In this document: in pieces, positions 50,883 to 59,367 of the stretch
How positions within the stretch are numbered: the stretch's first letter is position 1
Layout of the letters: the number at the start of each line of letters is the position of its first letter
From: Gp1-AA122 sp036378535
GTDB taxonomy: Bacteria; Acidobacteriota; Terriglobia; Terriglobales; Acidobacteriaceae
NCBI GenBank assembly: GCA_036378535.1
Contig: DASUWH010000050.1
Location: 1 to 64,000, forward strand
Direction of reading: 5' to 3'
Length of the DNA: 64,000 nucleotides
Program-made: the position numbers and the translations under genes
Notes under the pieces: generated by a model
Databases searched by the model: none
Told to the model about the DNA's origin: nothing
Seen by the model: the letters and a program-made list of their open reading frames with translations, nothing else

Positions 50883-52154
50883 ATGGCGAGCGTCCCTGGC
50901 CTGAAATCCGCTGTAATCACCCCCGCGCAGCGTCGAACATTAATTGCTGCTGCACTTGGCTGGATGCTCGACGCATTCGACGCCATGCTTTATGCGCTGG
51001 TGCTGACGCACATCATGCGCGACCTGGGGATGAGCAAGGCTATGGGCGGACTGCTCAACACGCTTACCCTGCTCGCGTCGGGGATCGGCGGCGTCAGTTT
51101 TGGTTTCATTGCCGACCGCATTGGGCGGAAACGCGCGCTGATGCTCAGCATATTGACCTATTCCCTGTGCTCGTTTGCATGCGGGCTTTCCCGGTCGGTG
51201 CTGATGCTGGCGGTATTTCGATTTGTTCTCGGCCTGGGGATGGGCGGGGAGTGGAATACTGGGGCCACGCTGGTGGCCGAAACCTGGCCCACCGAGCTGC
51301 GCGCCAAGGCCATCGCCGTCGTGCAAAGCTCATGGGCTATCGGATACGCGCTGGCTGCGGTGGTAGCCGGAATCGTATTGCATTATGCCGACTGGCGCAT
51401 GGCGTTCTTCGTCGGCGTCCTGCCTGCTCTGGCGGTCTTCTGGATTCAGAAGGGCGTGCCGGAATCGGAGATGTGGATCGAACACCACCGGCTTGCCGAG
51501 GAATCGCAGCGCGTCGCTGCAGCTCAGCAAAAATACGAGCGCGACAGCTTCGCGCGAATCTTCCAGCCTCCGCTCCTGAAGCCGACCTTTACCCTGTTGT
51601 TCCTGAACTTTTTCGGGATGTTTGCCTGGTGGGGCCTGTTTACCTGGATACCGCCGTATCTCTCGTTGCCCGTCGAGCAGGGCGGACGGGGCTTTGGTGT
51701 CATGGGGACAACGACACTGCTGGTTGTTCTGAATCTGGCGGGGATGCTGCCCGGTTATGCCAGCTTCGGCTGGGTCGCCGATCAGATCGGCCGCAGACGA
51801 TCGTTCATCCTATATACGCTCGCAGCAGCCGCGACCGTGCCCCTCTATGCATTGGCAAGAAGCCCTGGTGCGCTTCTGTTTTTGGGTACAGTGGTGGCAT
51901 TTTTTGGGACGGGATTCTTCTCCGGATCGGGAATTGTGGGTAGCGAAATTTTCCCTACGCGCGTGCGCGCCCGAGCCCTCGGATTTACCTATAACGGAGC
52001 CCGCGCCATGAGTTCCGTAGCGCCCTTCGTCATCGGGCGAGTGGGACAGACCAAAGGATTGGGCTGGGCGTTTTATCTATGCGCGGGGTCGTTCTTTTTG
52101 GCGGCACTGGCAGCGACGCAGCTGCCGGAAACGAAGGGAAAGCATCTGGACTAG
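50883..52154 (+). CDS. MFS transporter, sugar/organic-acid:H+ type
   Basis: Twelve-helix major facilitator of 423 residues. Helix 1 begins at GWMLDAFDAMLYALVL. The loop 2-3 signature GFIADRIGRKRALML and its partner GWVADQIGRRRSFIL are clear, as is GEWNTGATLVAETWP in helix 4-5. The DAFD in helix 1 is typical of aromatic-acid/proton symporters, so an organic acid is a fair guess. ATG 50883 lies 9 nt after TACAAT with no ribosome site, suggesting a short or absent leader. Confidence 0.82.
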   Translation: MASVPGLKSAVITPAQRRTLIAAALGWMLDAFDAMLYALVLTHIMRDLGMSKAMGGLLNTLTLLASGIGGVSFGFIADRIGRKRALMLSILTYSLCSFACGLSRSVLMLAVFRFVLGLGMGGEWNTGATLVAETWPTELRAKAIAVVQSSWAIGYALAAVVAGIVLHYADWRMAFFVGVLPALAVFWIQKGVPESEMWIEHHRLAEESQRVAAAQQKYERDSFARIFQPPLLKPTFTLLFLNFFGMFAWWGLFTWIPPYLSLPVEQGGRGFGVMGTTTLLVVLNLAGMLPGYASFGWVADQIGRRRSFILYTLAAAATVPLYALARSPGALLFLGTVVAFFGTGFFSGSGIVGSEIFPTRVRARALGFTYNGARAMSSVAPFVIGRVGQTKGLGWAFYLCAGSFFLAALAATQLPETKGKHLD

Positions 52155-52254
52155 CGCCGAGCCTCGCTCGGCCGGACAGGTGAGGGCACCTGTCCCTACG
52201 TGATTTGTGACAGAAGACCAGCCCTCGTCTGGCGAACCTGCTCAATTTGCCAAA

Positions 52255-53211
52255 CTACTCGATCGGTTCGACGATCGCGACCTCTTCCCTTCCTCCGCCC
52301 TCCGGCATTTGCACCAGAACAATCGCCGAGAGCACGATCAGTATGCCCACGATCTGCACGGGCCGCACCATCTCTCCCAGAAGAACGGCAGCCAGAATGA
52401 TCGAGAAAACCGGTTCCAGGCAACTGGTCACGATGGCGTTGGTCGGCAGCAGATGTTGCAATCCCGCAAAATAAAGTGAAAACGGCAGTAGCACCGAGGT
52501 CATAGCAAATACAAAAAGGAACAGCCACTGGCCGCCGCTGTAATGAGCCGCCACGATCTTCCACGGTGGATTGACTACGATCCAGAACGCCGCCGCGCTC
52601 CCCAGCGCGTACAACAGAACTTTCCAGCGATCGTAGCGCGCCAGGAGGTCGTGGCCGCCTACGTTATAAAAAGCAAATGAAAATGATGCCAACACTGCCG
52701 CGATCAGCCCCAGGGCATTCACCTGGAAGCGTCCGCCACCAACCAATCCGATCACCAGGGCGCAGCCGACCACGGCCAGCACAACCGCCGCCACACGCGG
52801 CAGCGTAGCCTTCTGCCGCCCTCGCGCGGCCAGGTACAAGAGCACCCACGCGGGAGCGGTGTACTGGATGACGATGGCGATCGCGACGTTCGTTTTCTGA
52901 ATGGCCAGGTAATAAAGGTAATTCGAAGCGGCGACCCCCAGTATCCCCAGCACCACGGCCCGATAAAAGTCCGTCCTTGGCAGCGCCAGCGTTCGGCCTC
53001 GCGTCAGCAGCAATACCGGCAACAGCACCAACAATGAAAAACTGGTGCGCGCCTGCGCCAGGACGAGCGGATCAATCGGCGACAGGACCTCGCCGCCCGG
53101 CATGGCGCGACCCGTAAACATGGCGCGGCCCATGGAGGCGGAGATCCCCCATAGAAACGTTGCCGTGGCGATGTAGAGATAGCCGCGAAGAGGATGGGAT
53201 TTAGTCGGCAA
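52255..53211 (-). CDS. EamA/DMT family transporter
   Basis: Ten-helix drug/metabolite transporter of 318 residues with two EamA halves (YIATATFLWGISASMGRAM and LGLIAAVLASFSFAFYNVGG). It is similar to amino-acid or nucleotide-sugar exporters. The proposed TTG start overlaps the end of the glutaredoxin gene by 11 bp, placing it in the OsmC-glutaredoxin operon. A link between them could be thiol or metabolite export, but this is speculative. Confidence 0.78.
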   Translation of the reverse strand: MPTKSHPLRGYLYIATATFLWGISASMGRAMFTGRAMPGGEVLSPIDPLVLAQARTSFSLLVLLPVLLLTRGRTLALPRTDFYRAVVLGILGVAASNYLYYLAIQKTNVAIAIVIQYTAPAWVLLYLAARGRQKATLPRVAAVVLAVVGCALVIGLVGGGRFQVNALGLIAAVLASFSFAFYNVGGHDLLARYDRWKVLLYALGSAAAFWIVVNPPWKIVAAHYSGGQWLFLFVFAMTSVLLPFSLYFAGLQHLLPTNAIVTSCLEPVFSIILAAVLLGEMVRPVQIVGILIVLSAIVLVQMPEGGGREEVAIVEPIE

Positions 53212-53437
53212 AAATTTGGTCCAGCCGCTCCGGATCGAATCCGGTGATGACTTCCTCGTCGATCACCATCGTGGGAGTAGTGCGGCTGCCATATTTATAA
53301 ACCAAGTCCCGAACTGCCATGGGATGCGCCTTGATATCGCGCTCTTCGTATTGGATTCCTCTTCCCGAGAGGTAGGCGGTTAACCACTCGCAGGGCGGTC
53401 AACCGGGTTGGGTGAAGACAATTACGTTTTTGCTCAT
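53201..53437 (-). CDS. Glutaredoxin-like protein, probable selenoprotein (TGA at active site)
   Basis: The 78-residue product reads MSKNVIVFTQPG, then TGA (codon 13, 53401-53399), then PPCEWLTAYLSGRG and on through RTTPTMVIDEEVITGFDPER to a TAA. This is a complete glutaredoxin/NrdH-like thioredoxin fold: active-site loop, cis-Pro in TTPT and the final helix. The TGA occupies the first cysteine of the usual CPPC, so the active site would be Sec-Pro-Pro-Cys. The hairpin CCTCT-CGGGA-AGAGG begins 26 nt after the TGA, with a G-rich loop at +32 to +36, within the known distance range for bacterial SECIS. A decay or read error is the alternative. The start ATG is 6 bp after the osmC stop. Confidence 0.75.
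53358..53372 (-). promoter_or_regulatory. Candidate bacterial SECIS hairpin
   Basis: Minus strand CCTCT / AGAGG stem (5 bp) with loop CGGGA. There are 31 nt between the TGA and the loop, and a G is in the second loop position. It is inside the coding region, as required for SelB-guided selenocysteine insertion in bacteria. Confidence 0.55.
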
Positions 53438-53443
53438 TCGTGC

Positions 53444-53878
53444 CTAAGATGCTCGGGAACGGTCCGCCGCTGCAGCGTCTTCCAGGTATTCAATGGAATA
53501 CGTGATTTTAGCAGTCTTGTTCAGCATCGCTGCCACCGAGCAGTATTTCTCCTCGGATAATCGAACCGCATCTTCCATCGCCTTACGACTTACTTTTCCG
53601 CCGACGCGGTAGGTCAGGTGAATTTGAGTATAAACCGTCGGAGGCTCGGGCGCGCGTTCCGCGCGGGCATGTACCTCCACGGTGGTGAGAGGCTCGCGCT
53701 TCTTGCGGAGTATGCTGACGACGTCGGTTGCCGTGCAGCCGCAGAGGCCGATCAGCACCAGTTCCATGGGGCTGTTGGCGGTCTTCTCTTTGCCGGCGTC
53801 TAGAACAATCGAATGACGGCTGCTGGAGATGCCGACGAAACGGTCGCGGTCCGTCCATTGCACAGTGGCTTCGGTCAT
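53444..53878 (-). CDS. OsmC/Ohr family peroxiredoxin-like protein
   Basis: Thiol peroxidase-type protein of 144 residues. The two family cysteines are at ~48 (GLCGCTATDV, with an extra Cys46) and 113 (EEKYCSVAAML). The fold signature NSPMELVLIGLCGC is normal. It reduces organic or fatty hydroperoxides, using a thiol donor. The next gene is the probable selenoglutaredoxin, so a direct reducing partnership is a good hypothesis. ATG 53878; an upstream in-frame start would read through the GGTCGTTGGTC repeat and is rejected. Confidence 0.85.
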   Translation of the reverse strand: MTEATVQWTDRDRFVGISSSRHSIVLDAGKEKTANSPMELVLIGLCGCTATDVVSILRKKREPLTTVEVHARAERAPEPPTVYTQIHLTYRVGGKVSRKAMEDAVRLSEEKYCSVAAMLNKTAKITYSIEYLEDAAAADRSRAS

Positions 53879-53883
53879 AGGTG

Positions 53884-53957
53884 TTAGTCTTTGGTCGTTG
53901 GTCATTGGTCGTTGGCTCTGGAGTTTTTTGCCAACGACCAATGACTAACGACCAACA
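53884..53957. repeat. GGTCGTTGGTC inverted repeat
   Basis: Left arm TTGGTCGTTGGTCATTGGTC and right arm GACCAATGACTAACGACCAA pair into a long hairpin between the ubiD stop and osmC start. It could stop or stabilise transcripts. Confidence 0.7.
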
Positions 53958-53963
53958 GCCGTC

Positions 53964-55574
53964 TTATTCGATGCCAATTTCCTTCGCCAGGCTTCGCCAC
54001 TTGCTGTCGACCAGGTCGCGAGTCTTTTTGTCCATGACGATCTCATCCGGCCACGGCCGTGTGAATCCTTCGCTCGACCATTTCCGCGTGGCATCTATAC
54101 CCATTTTCGAGCCGAAATTCGGCAGCCGGGAGGCGTGATCCAGCGAGTCCACCGGCCCTAGCGTGAATTGAATGTCACGCTCCGGGTCGATATGATTCAA
54201 CGCCTTCAACGTGACTTCGCCGATATCCTGCACGTTCACGTCTTCGTCCACTACAAGGATGCACTTGGTAAACATAGCCTGGCCGAGCGACCAGATCGCG
54301 CTCATGACTTTGCGCGCCTGGCCAGGATAGGACTTCTTGATGGAAACGATCATCAAGTTGTGGAACACGCCTTCCAGGGGAAGGTTGATGTCCACAAGTT
54401 CTGGAATGGTCAGTTTCATCAGCGGCAGGAAAATGCGCTCGACCGCCTTGCCCATCCAGCCGTCTTCCATCGGCGGCTTGCCCACGATGGTGGTGGCATA
54501 AATCGGTTCTTTGCGATGGGTGATGCAGGTGACATGAAACACGGGATACTCGTCTTCCAGTGAGTAGAAGCCCGTATGGTCGCCGAACGGACCCTCGGTG
54601 CGAAGCTCGTCCAGGTTGACGTAACCTTCGAGGACGATCTCAGAAGTGGCCGGGACTTCCAGATCGACGGTCTCACATTTGACGAGTTCCACCGGCTTCT
54701 GCCGTAGAAAGCCGGCAATCAGATACTCCTCGACATCAGGTGGCGCTGGAACGATGGCCGAGAAAGTAATGGCAGGATCAGTGCCAATGGCAACAGCCAC
54801 TTCCATCCGGCCGCTCGGCAAATTGCCTTCGGATAGGTGCGAGCCACCCGACGTTCGTGCCATGATGTCGACCGCCGCAGAACGACCCGCTTCCCCCGAA
54901 GCGGCGGCCGTGCGCAATGCTTCCCGGTAGTGCTCGGCCCCGATCTTCTGCCGTTGCCAGTGCATGCCCGCTGTCTTCCCGTCGTAAACCTGCATGCGGT
55001 ACATGCCCACATTCCGCTTCCCGGTTTTAGGATCGCGCGTGATCACGCACGGCAGGGTGATGAACCGCCCCGCATCTTTCGGCCAGCACTGCAGAACCGG
55101 AAACTCGAGAAGAGAGAAGTTGTCTCGCTGGATCACTTCCTTGCAGGGGCCCGAAGCAACAGTCTTGGGAAAGAACTTGCCCATTTCGGCAAGCATGGGA
55201 AGCATCTTCACCTTGTCCAGAAAACCCTGCGGGGATTTCACGTCCATGAAGCCGCGGATCCGTTCCGCGACTTCGTCAAGCGAATCGACTCCAAGCGCCA
55301 TTTGCATGCGCCGCGCCGAGCCGAACTGGTTGATGAGTACCTGAGCTCCGGGATAGCCTTTGACGTTTTGGAACAATAAAGCCGGACCGGGTGCCGCGGT
55401 GCCCCGTCCTTGTCTATCCCCGGGGGGGACAGACAGAACGGGGAGTTTCGCTTTCGATACTCGATCCGTAATTTCGGTAATTTCGAGGATCGGGTCCACC
55501 TCGGTGCGAATGCGCTTCAGTTCGCCGGCACGCTCCAGCGCCGCCATCCACGAACGCAGGTCATCGTAAGCCAA
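53964..55574 (-). CDS. UbiD family prenylated-FMN-dependent decarboxylase
   Basis: Decarboxylase of 536 residues. The N-terminus is MAYDDLRSWMAALERAGELKR, the flavin-binding region includes PALLFQNVKGYPG and QRDNFSLLEFPVLQCW, and the catalytic Glu is in LRTEGPFGDHTGFYS. Metal- and cofactor-contacting residues (NVGMYRMQVYDGKTAGMHWQ) are present. The family decarboxylates aromatic and alpha,beta-unsaturated acids, with roles in ubiquinone or menaquinone synthesis. No prenyltransferase (UbiX) gene is in the window. The gene is isolated by the GGTCGTTGG hairpin and the MITE upstream. Confidence 0.88.
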   Translation of the reverse strand: MAYDDLRSWMAALERAGELKRIRTEVDPILEITEITDRVSKAKLPVLSVPPGDRQGRGTAAPGPALLFQNVKGYPGAQVLINQFGSARRMQMALGVDSLDEVAERIRGFMDVKSPQGFLDKVKMLPMLAEMGKFFPKTVASGPCKEVIQRDNFSLLEFPVLQCWPKDAGRFITLPCVITRDPKTGKRNVGMYRMQVYDGKTAGMHWQRQKIGAEHYREALRTAAASGEAGRSAAVDIMARTSGGSHLSEGNLPSGRMEVAVAIGTDPAITFSAIVPAPPDVEEYLIAGFLRQKPVELVKCETVDLEVPATSEIVLEGYVNLDELRTEGPFGDHTGFYSLEDEYPVFHVTCITHRKEPIYATTIVGKPPMEDGWMGKAVERIFLPLMKLTIPELVDINLPLEGVFHNLMIVSIKKSYPGQARKVMSAIWSLGQAMFTKCILVVDEDVNVQDIGEVTLKALNHIDPERDIQFTLGPVDSLDHASRLPNFGSKMGIDATRKWSSEGFTRPWPDEIVMDKKTRDLVDSKWRSLAKEIGIE

Positions 55575-55730
55575 CGGTGCCTCTCTTTCAGAAACAGATC
55601 TCAGGCCTCTGGTCTCGGGTCTCCGGAAAACCTTGAGATCGGATACCAGACGGCTGCGGGCCTGAAAATTGAAGATTATAAACTTGCGTCAAAACTGGCC
55701 GCGCTTCATCGCGGTAAACTAACTACCGAA

Positions 55731-55857
55731 CTTAAGGAAGCTCTGATTAAGTTCATTTTTGTCATCCCGAGCGCAGCAGAATTGCCGCGTTTAAGGCAAT
55801 TCTGCGGAGTCGAGGGACCTTGCGTTTGTTTGCCTGTCTAATCAGAGTTTCCCTAAG
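55731..55857. repeat. 127-bp MITE-like element with inverted ends and internal hairpin
   Basis: The ends are imperfect inverted repeats (CTTAAGGAAGCTCTGATTA and TAATCAGAGTTTCCCTAAG). Inside are a copy of the dispersed element (GTCATCCCGAGCG...CGAGGGACCT) and a perfect 10-bp hairpin CAGAATTGCC / GGCAATTCTG (55777-55804). No coding capacity. Probably mobilised in trans by a transposase outside the window. Confidence 0.7.
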
Positions 55858-55873
55858 CCAATGGAGGTTGACA

Positions 55874-56206
55874 ATGTCTGAATTAGCCGAAAAAACCTGC
55901 GTTCCCTGTCGTGGCGGCGTTCCACCCTTAAAGGGGCAGGAACTCGCCAAGATCCGTCTGCAGGTACCCAAGTGGAACGTCAGCGACGAACATCATCTCA
56001 CCCGCGAGTTCAAGTTTCCCGATTTCCGCACGGCGCTTACCTTCGTGAACCGGGTGGGAGAACTCGCTGAAGAGCAGGGGCATCATCCCGACATCCTGCT
56101 GGCGTGGGGACGGGTCGAAGTAACTCTCTGGACACACAAAATCGATGGCCTGACTGAGAGCGATTTCATTATGGCGGCCAAGATCGACAAGCTGCTTCCG
56201 TCCTAG
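55874..56206 (+). CDS. 4a-hydroxytetrahydrobiopterin dehydratase (pterin-4-alpha-carbinolamine dehydratase)
   Basis: Small enzyme of 110 residues that dehydrates 4a-hydroxytetrahydropterin in aromatic amino-acid hydroxylation. It has the core EEQGHHPDILLAWGRVEVTLW with the catalytic His pair, followed by KIDGLTESDF, and normal length. ATG 55874 (MSELAEKTCVPC) is preceded by GGAGGTTGACA. A Cys-x2-Cys pair in the N-terminal extension (CVPCRGG) is common in bacterial versions. The partner hydroxylase is not seen. Confidence 0.9.
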   Translation: MSELAEKTCVPCRGGVPPLKGQELAKIRLQVPKWNVSDEHHLTREFKFPDFRTALTFVNRVGELAEEQGHHPDILLAWGRVEVTLWTHKIDGLTESDFIMAAKIDKLLPS

Positions 56207-56216
56207 TCGTGCGTCG

Positions 56217-57575
56217 TCAGTCCTCGGTAGTGACCTGTGCCTCGTTTTGCTGGCGGCCGAGTGTCGATGGCCGACGAGTTTGATTTCCATTCCACAGCCT
56301 CAACGCCAATGCCCAACCTGTAGCCGGAATGAGCATAAACAGTCCCGTGCCGAGCGCAACCGCTCGCGGGGCAATACCATGATCGAGCAACATGCCCGTG
56401 ATATAGGCGCCCGCGGCAAGGGTGAGCATCGATAACCCCAGTTCGGCAGAAAAAACGCGGCCACGGAAACGATCATCCACATTCATCTGCAGAAGAGTCG
56501 TCCCGAAGACCCATACTGTCGATCCTCCGCAATGGGCGAGCATGACCCAGAAACAGGCTGCCGCCAGCGAGTGGGCGCCGGACAGGATCCCGTAGCCTGC
56601 GCCGACCGCGAGGAAGCCGAACAGAATTCCCAATCGCAGCCGGTTTTGGCGATGCCCCGCCCAGCGCGCGGACACCAGGGGTCCGACCAGCGCGCCCACG
56701 CCGCGGGAGCCGATAATGAAGCTCATCCCCAGCACCGCCGCTCGGTCCGGCGCCAACCCGCGCCAGTGCAGCGGAAATATGCGCTCGCCCATCACGGTGA
56801 ACAAGACCCAGCTCACGCCCATGTTGGCCAATCCCGACTTGGCCAGAATGATGGCAAGAAGCCGCAGGTCGCGCTTCACATAGCGAATTCCTTCCAGCAT
56901 CGGCGAGTAGTGAAACAGGTCGCGCGCGCGCAGCGCACTATGAACTTCGGCGTGCGGTTCGTGGAAGTGCATCCTGGCGATGAGCAAAGCGGACCCCAGG
57001 AAGGAAACTGCATTCAGCAGAAAGGCAGATTGGTAGCCCAACAGGGCGAGCGCAATTCCCCCGAACATCGCCCCGGCAACCAGGTTGATGGACCAAGTGG
57101 TGGTCGAGATTGTGTTGGCGAGTAGCAAATCATTCTCAGTGACGATATTTGGGATCACGGCTGTCCGGGCAGGCTCGAAAAACGCCCACATTATGCTTTC
57201 CAGAATCAGCAGGGGATAGACCAGCCAAATGCTGGACGGGGAGCGTACCAGCAGCATCGCCCCAACGATGACCGCTCGCGCCAGATCGCTGGCGATCATC
57301 ACCTGCTTTCGCCGTAGCCGATCATTGACCACGCCGGCGATCGGCCCCATGGCGGTATTGGGGAGCACTTGCAACATCAGGGCTAGCGCTACCGAGCTCG
57401 CTCGCCCCGTGAACTGCAACAAAAGGCTGTAAATGGCCAGCGAATAAAACCAGTCCCCAATTTCGCTGACGATCTGCGCGATCCACAGGCGCCGAAAGTT
57501 GGCATTGGAGCGCACCAGTCGCGCAAACGCCCGCAGCGAGATCGTATTCGTTCCGTGTTCTGGTTCGGGTTCCAT
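56217..57575 (-). CDS. MFS transporter (MFS_3/enterobactin-exporter type)
   Basis: Twelve-helix major facilitator of 452 residues. It begins with NFRRLWIAQIVSEIGDWFYSLAIYSLLL, typical of the MFS_3 group that includes EntS. Additional signatures are AGVVNDRLRRKQVMIASDLARA and a second-half GRVFSAELGLSMLTL. It probably exports a small molecule such as a siderophore or drug; no biosynthetic genes are adjacent. It is convergent with the dehydratase gene. Confidence 0.82.
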   Translation of the reverse strand: MEPEPEHGTNTISLRAFARLVRSNANFRRLWIAQIVSEIGDWFYSLAIYSLLLQFTGRASSVALALMLQVLPNTAMGPIAGVVNDRLRRKQVMIASDLARAVIVGAMLLVRSPSSIWLVYPLLILESIMWAFFEPARTAVIPNIVTENDLLLANTISTTTWSINLVAGAMFGGIALALLGYQSAFLLNAVSFLGSALLIARMHFHEPHAEVHSALRARDLFHYSPMLEGIRYVKRDLRLLAIILAKSGLANMGVSWVLFTVMGERIFPLHWRGLAPDRAAVLGMSFIIGSRGVGALVGPLVSARWAGHRQNRLRLGILFGFLAVGAGYGILSGAHSLAAACFWVMLAHCGGSTVWVFGTTLLQMNVDDRFRGRVFSAELGLSMLTLAAGAYITGMLLDHGIAPRAVALGTGLFMLIPATGWALALRLWNGNQTRRPSTLGRQQNEAQVTTED

Positions 57576-57753
57576 GAGGGCAGGAGTTTTAAGATAGCAA
57601 GAATTCAGGATTCATTTATCGAAGTGAAGGGATACAACAGGTTCCCGGCAATTGCCGATCCAAAATTGCCCGCCATCGCGCGAATGAATCCCGTGGCTCG
57701 GTTCGTAATTGGATTAAATTCAGAGTTGCCGGAGTAGCTATAATCGTAGTGCC

Positions 57754-59367
57754 TTGAATTTTCTTCGCCGCAGTCTGCCGATCATTGCCGCTGGTTTCCT
57801 GCTGCTTGGAACAGCGCGGGCCCAGAAACCCTTTGTCGGCGGCAAGACCGCGATCGTGATTCCCTTTGAGAACGGCTCGAATCTGCCCAGGCTGGCATGG
57901 ATCGGTGACGCTTTCCCCGAAATTCTGGGCGAGCGGTTGTCGGCGCCCTCACTCTACGTACTCGGCCGCGAGGAGCGTCTGCGCGCCTACGACCAGGTGG
58001 GCATTCCCGCCGACCTCCACCCCTCGCGCGCAACCATTTACCGGATTGCCGAGCAGATGGGGGTCGATTACGTAGTTTTGGGACGGTACACGTTCGATGG
58101 CAGGACGTTCACGGCAACTGCACAACTGCTCGACATGAATCGGCAAAGGCTCTCGCCTGAGGCCCGCGAATCCGGCCCGCTGCTGCAACTGCTCGATGTG
58201 CAGACGCTGATTGCGTGGGACCTGTTGCGCATACTGCGCCCCGATTTTCCGGTGACCCGCGACGCCTTTCGGATGAACGCTGATCCCATTCGTCTGGACG
58301 CTTTGGAGAGCTACGTCCAGGGCATCGTCGCTACAACTCCGCAGGAGAAGATTCAGAGTTTTCAGGAAGCGGTTCGTTTCAGTCCGCAATACGGCAAGGC
58401 TCTTCTGGAGCTGGGGCGTACCTACTACTCAGAGCGGCAATACGACCAGGCGATTGCAACCCTGGCGAGGATTCCGCGTACCGATCCTTCCGCCCGGCAG
58501 GCCAGCTTCATTTTGGGGCTGTGCGCATTCTTCCGCGGCGATTTTCCGCGCGCCAAAACCGCTTTCGAGTTTGTAGCGTCGCAGGTTCCGCTCATCGAGG
58601 TCTATAACAATCTTGGAGTCCTGGCAGCGCGGCAAAATGATAGTCGCGCGCTGTCCTATTTCCAGAAATCGGTTCAGGCCGATCCTGCCGACAGCGACTA
58701 TCGATTCAACCTGGGTTTAGCTTACTTCCACGCCGGCAACCTGACCGAAGCCGCTCGCCAGATGAAAGAGGCTGTGAGTCTCAGGCCCGCCGATGTGGAG
58801 GCGAAAGCCTTTCTGGACGCCATCAGCCCCCAGGCGAACCTTAAAGTGCAGCCCAGTGCTTCCAAGAGCAGCATCCATGCTCCCCTCGAGCGCATTAAGC
58901 GGAATTACGATGAGAGTTCGTTCCGCCAACTGGTGATGCAGCTAGAAGCAGTCGACGAAAAGAACGTGGCCACGAACCCGCGCGCACACGCTCAATTCCA
59001 TGTCAGGCGGGCGCATGAATTGCTTCAGCAAGGCTTTGTGATTGAAGCCGAGAGAGAGTTTCGCGAAGCCGTTTCCTTGGACAATGGCAATGCCGAGGCG
59101 CATGCCGGGCTGGCTCAGGCACTCGAAAGCAAGCAAGACCTCTCGGGCGCACGCTCGCAGGCGGAGTCAGCGCTTCGCATCCGCAGCTCGGTCGAACCTC
59201 TCCTCGTACTGACCAGGGTCAATCTGAGCGAAAATAAGACGGAAGCCGCGGCTGAGAGCGTGGAGCGCGCACTTCGGCTCGAACCGGCCAACGCTGCAGC
59301 CACGGCCCTGAAGCGCACGATAGCAGCCAAGCTGGCGCAGAAAGCGCCGCCACTGCCAAATCCATGA
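57754..59367 (+). CDS. Exported TPR-repeat protein
   Basis: A 537-residue protein with a signal peptide (SLPIIAAGFLLLGTARAQ). An N-terminal ~150-residue alpha/beta domain resembles a TolB-like N-domain (KTAIVIPFENGSNLPRLAWIGDAFPEILGERL, shown only in outline). Then come at least eight tetratricopeptide repeats (for example YGKALLELGRTYYSERQYDQ and YRFNLGLAYFHAGNLTEAAR). TPR arrays serve as protein-binding scaffolds. The TTG start lies 9 nt after TATAAT with no ribosome site, consistent with a leaderless mRNA. It overlaps nfeD by 4 bp. Confidence 0.78.
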   Translation: MNFLRRSLPIIAAGFLLLGTARAQKPFVGGKTAIVIPFENGSNLPRLAWIGDAFPEILGERLSAPSLYVLGREERLRAYDQVGIPADLHPSRATIYRIAEQMGVDYVVLGRYTFDGRTFTATAQLLDMNRQRLSPEARESGPLLQLLDVQTLIAWDLLRILRPDFPVTRDAFRMNADPIRLDALESYVQGIVATTPQEKIQSFQEAVRFSPQYGKALLELGRTYYSERQYDQAIATLARIPRTDPSARQASFILGLCAFFRGDFPRAKTAFEFVASQVPLIEVYNNLGVLAARQNDSRALSYFQKSVQADPADSDYRFNLGLAYFHAGNLTEAARQMKEAVSLRPADVEAKAFLDAISPQANLKVQPSASKSSIHAPLERIKRNYDESSFRQLVMQLEAVDEKNVATNPRAHAQFHVRRAHELLQQGFVIEAEREFREAVSLDNGNAEAHAGLAQALESKQDLSGARSQAESALRIRSSVEPLLVLTRVNLSENKTEAAAESVERALRLEPANAAATALKRTIAAKLAQKAPPLPNP

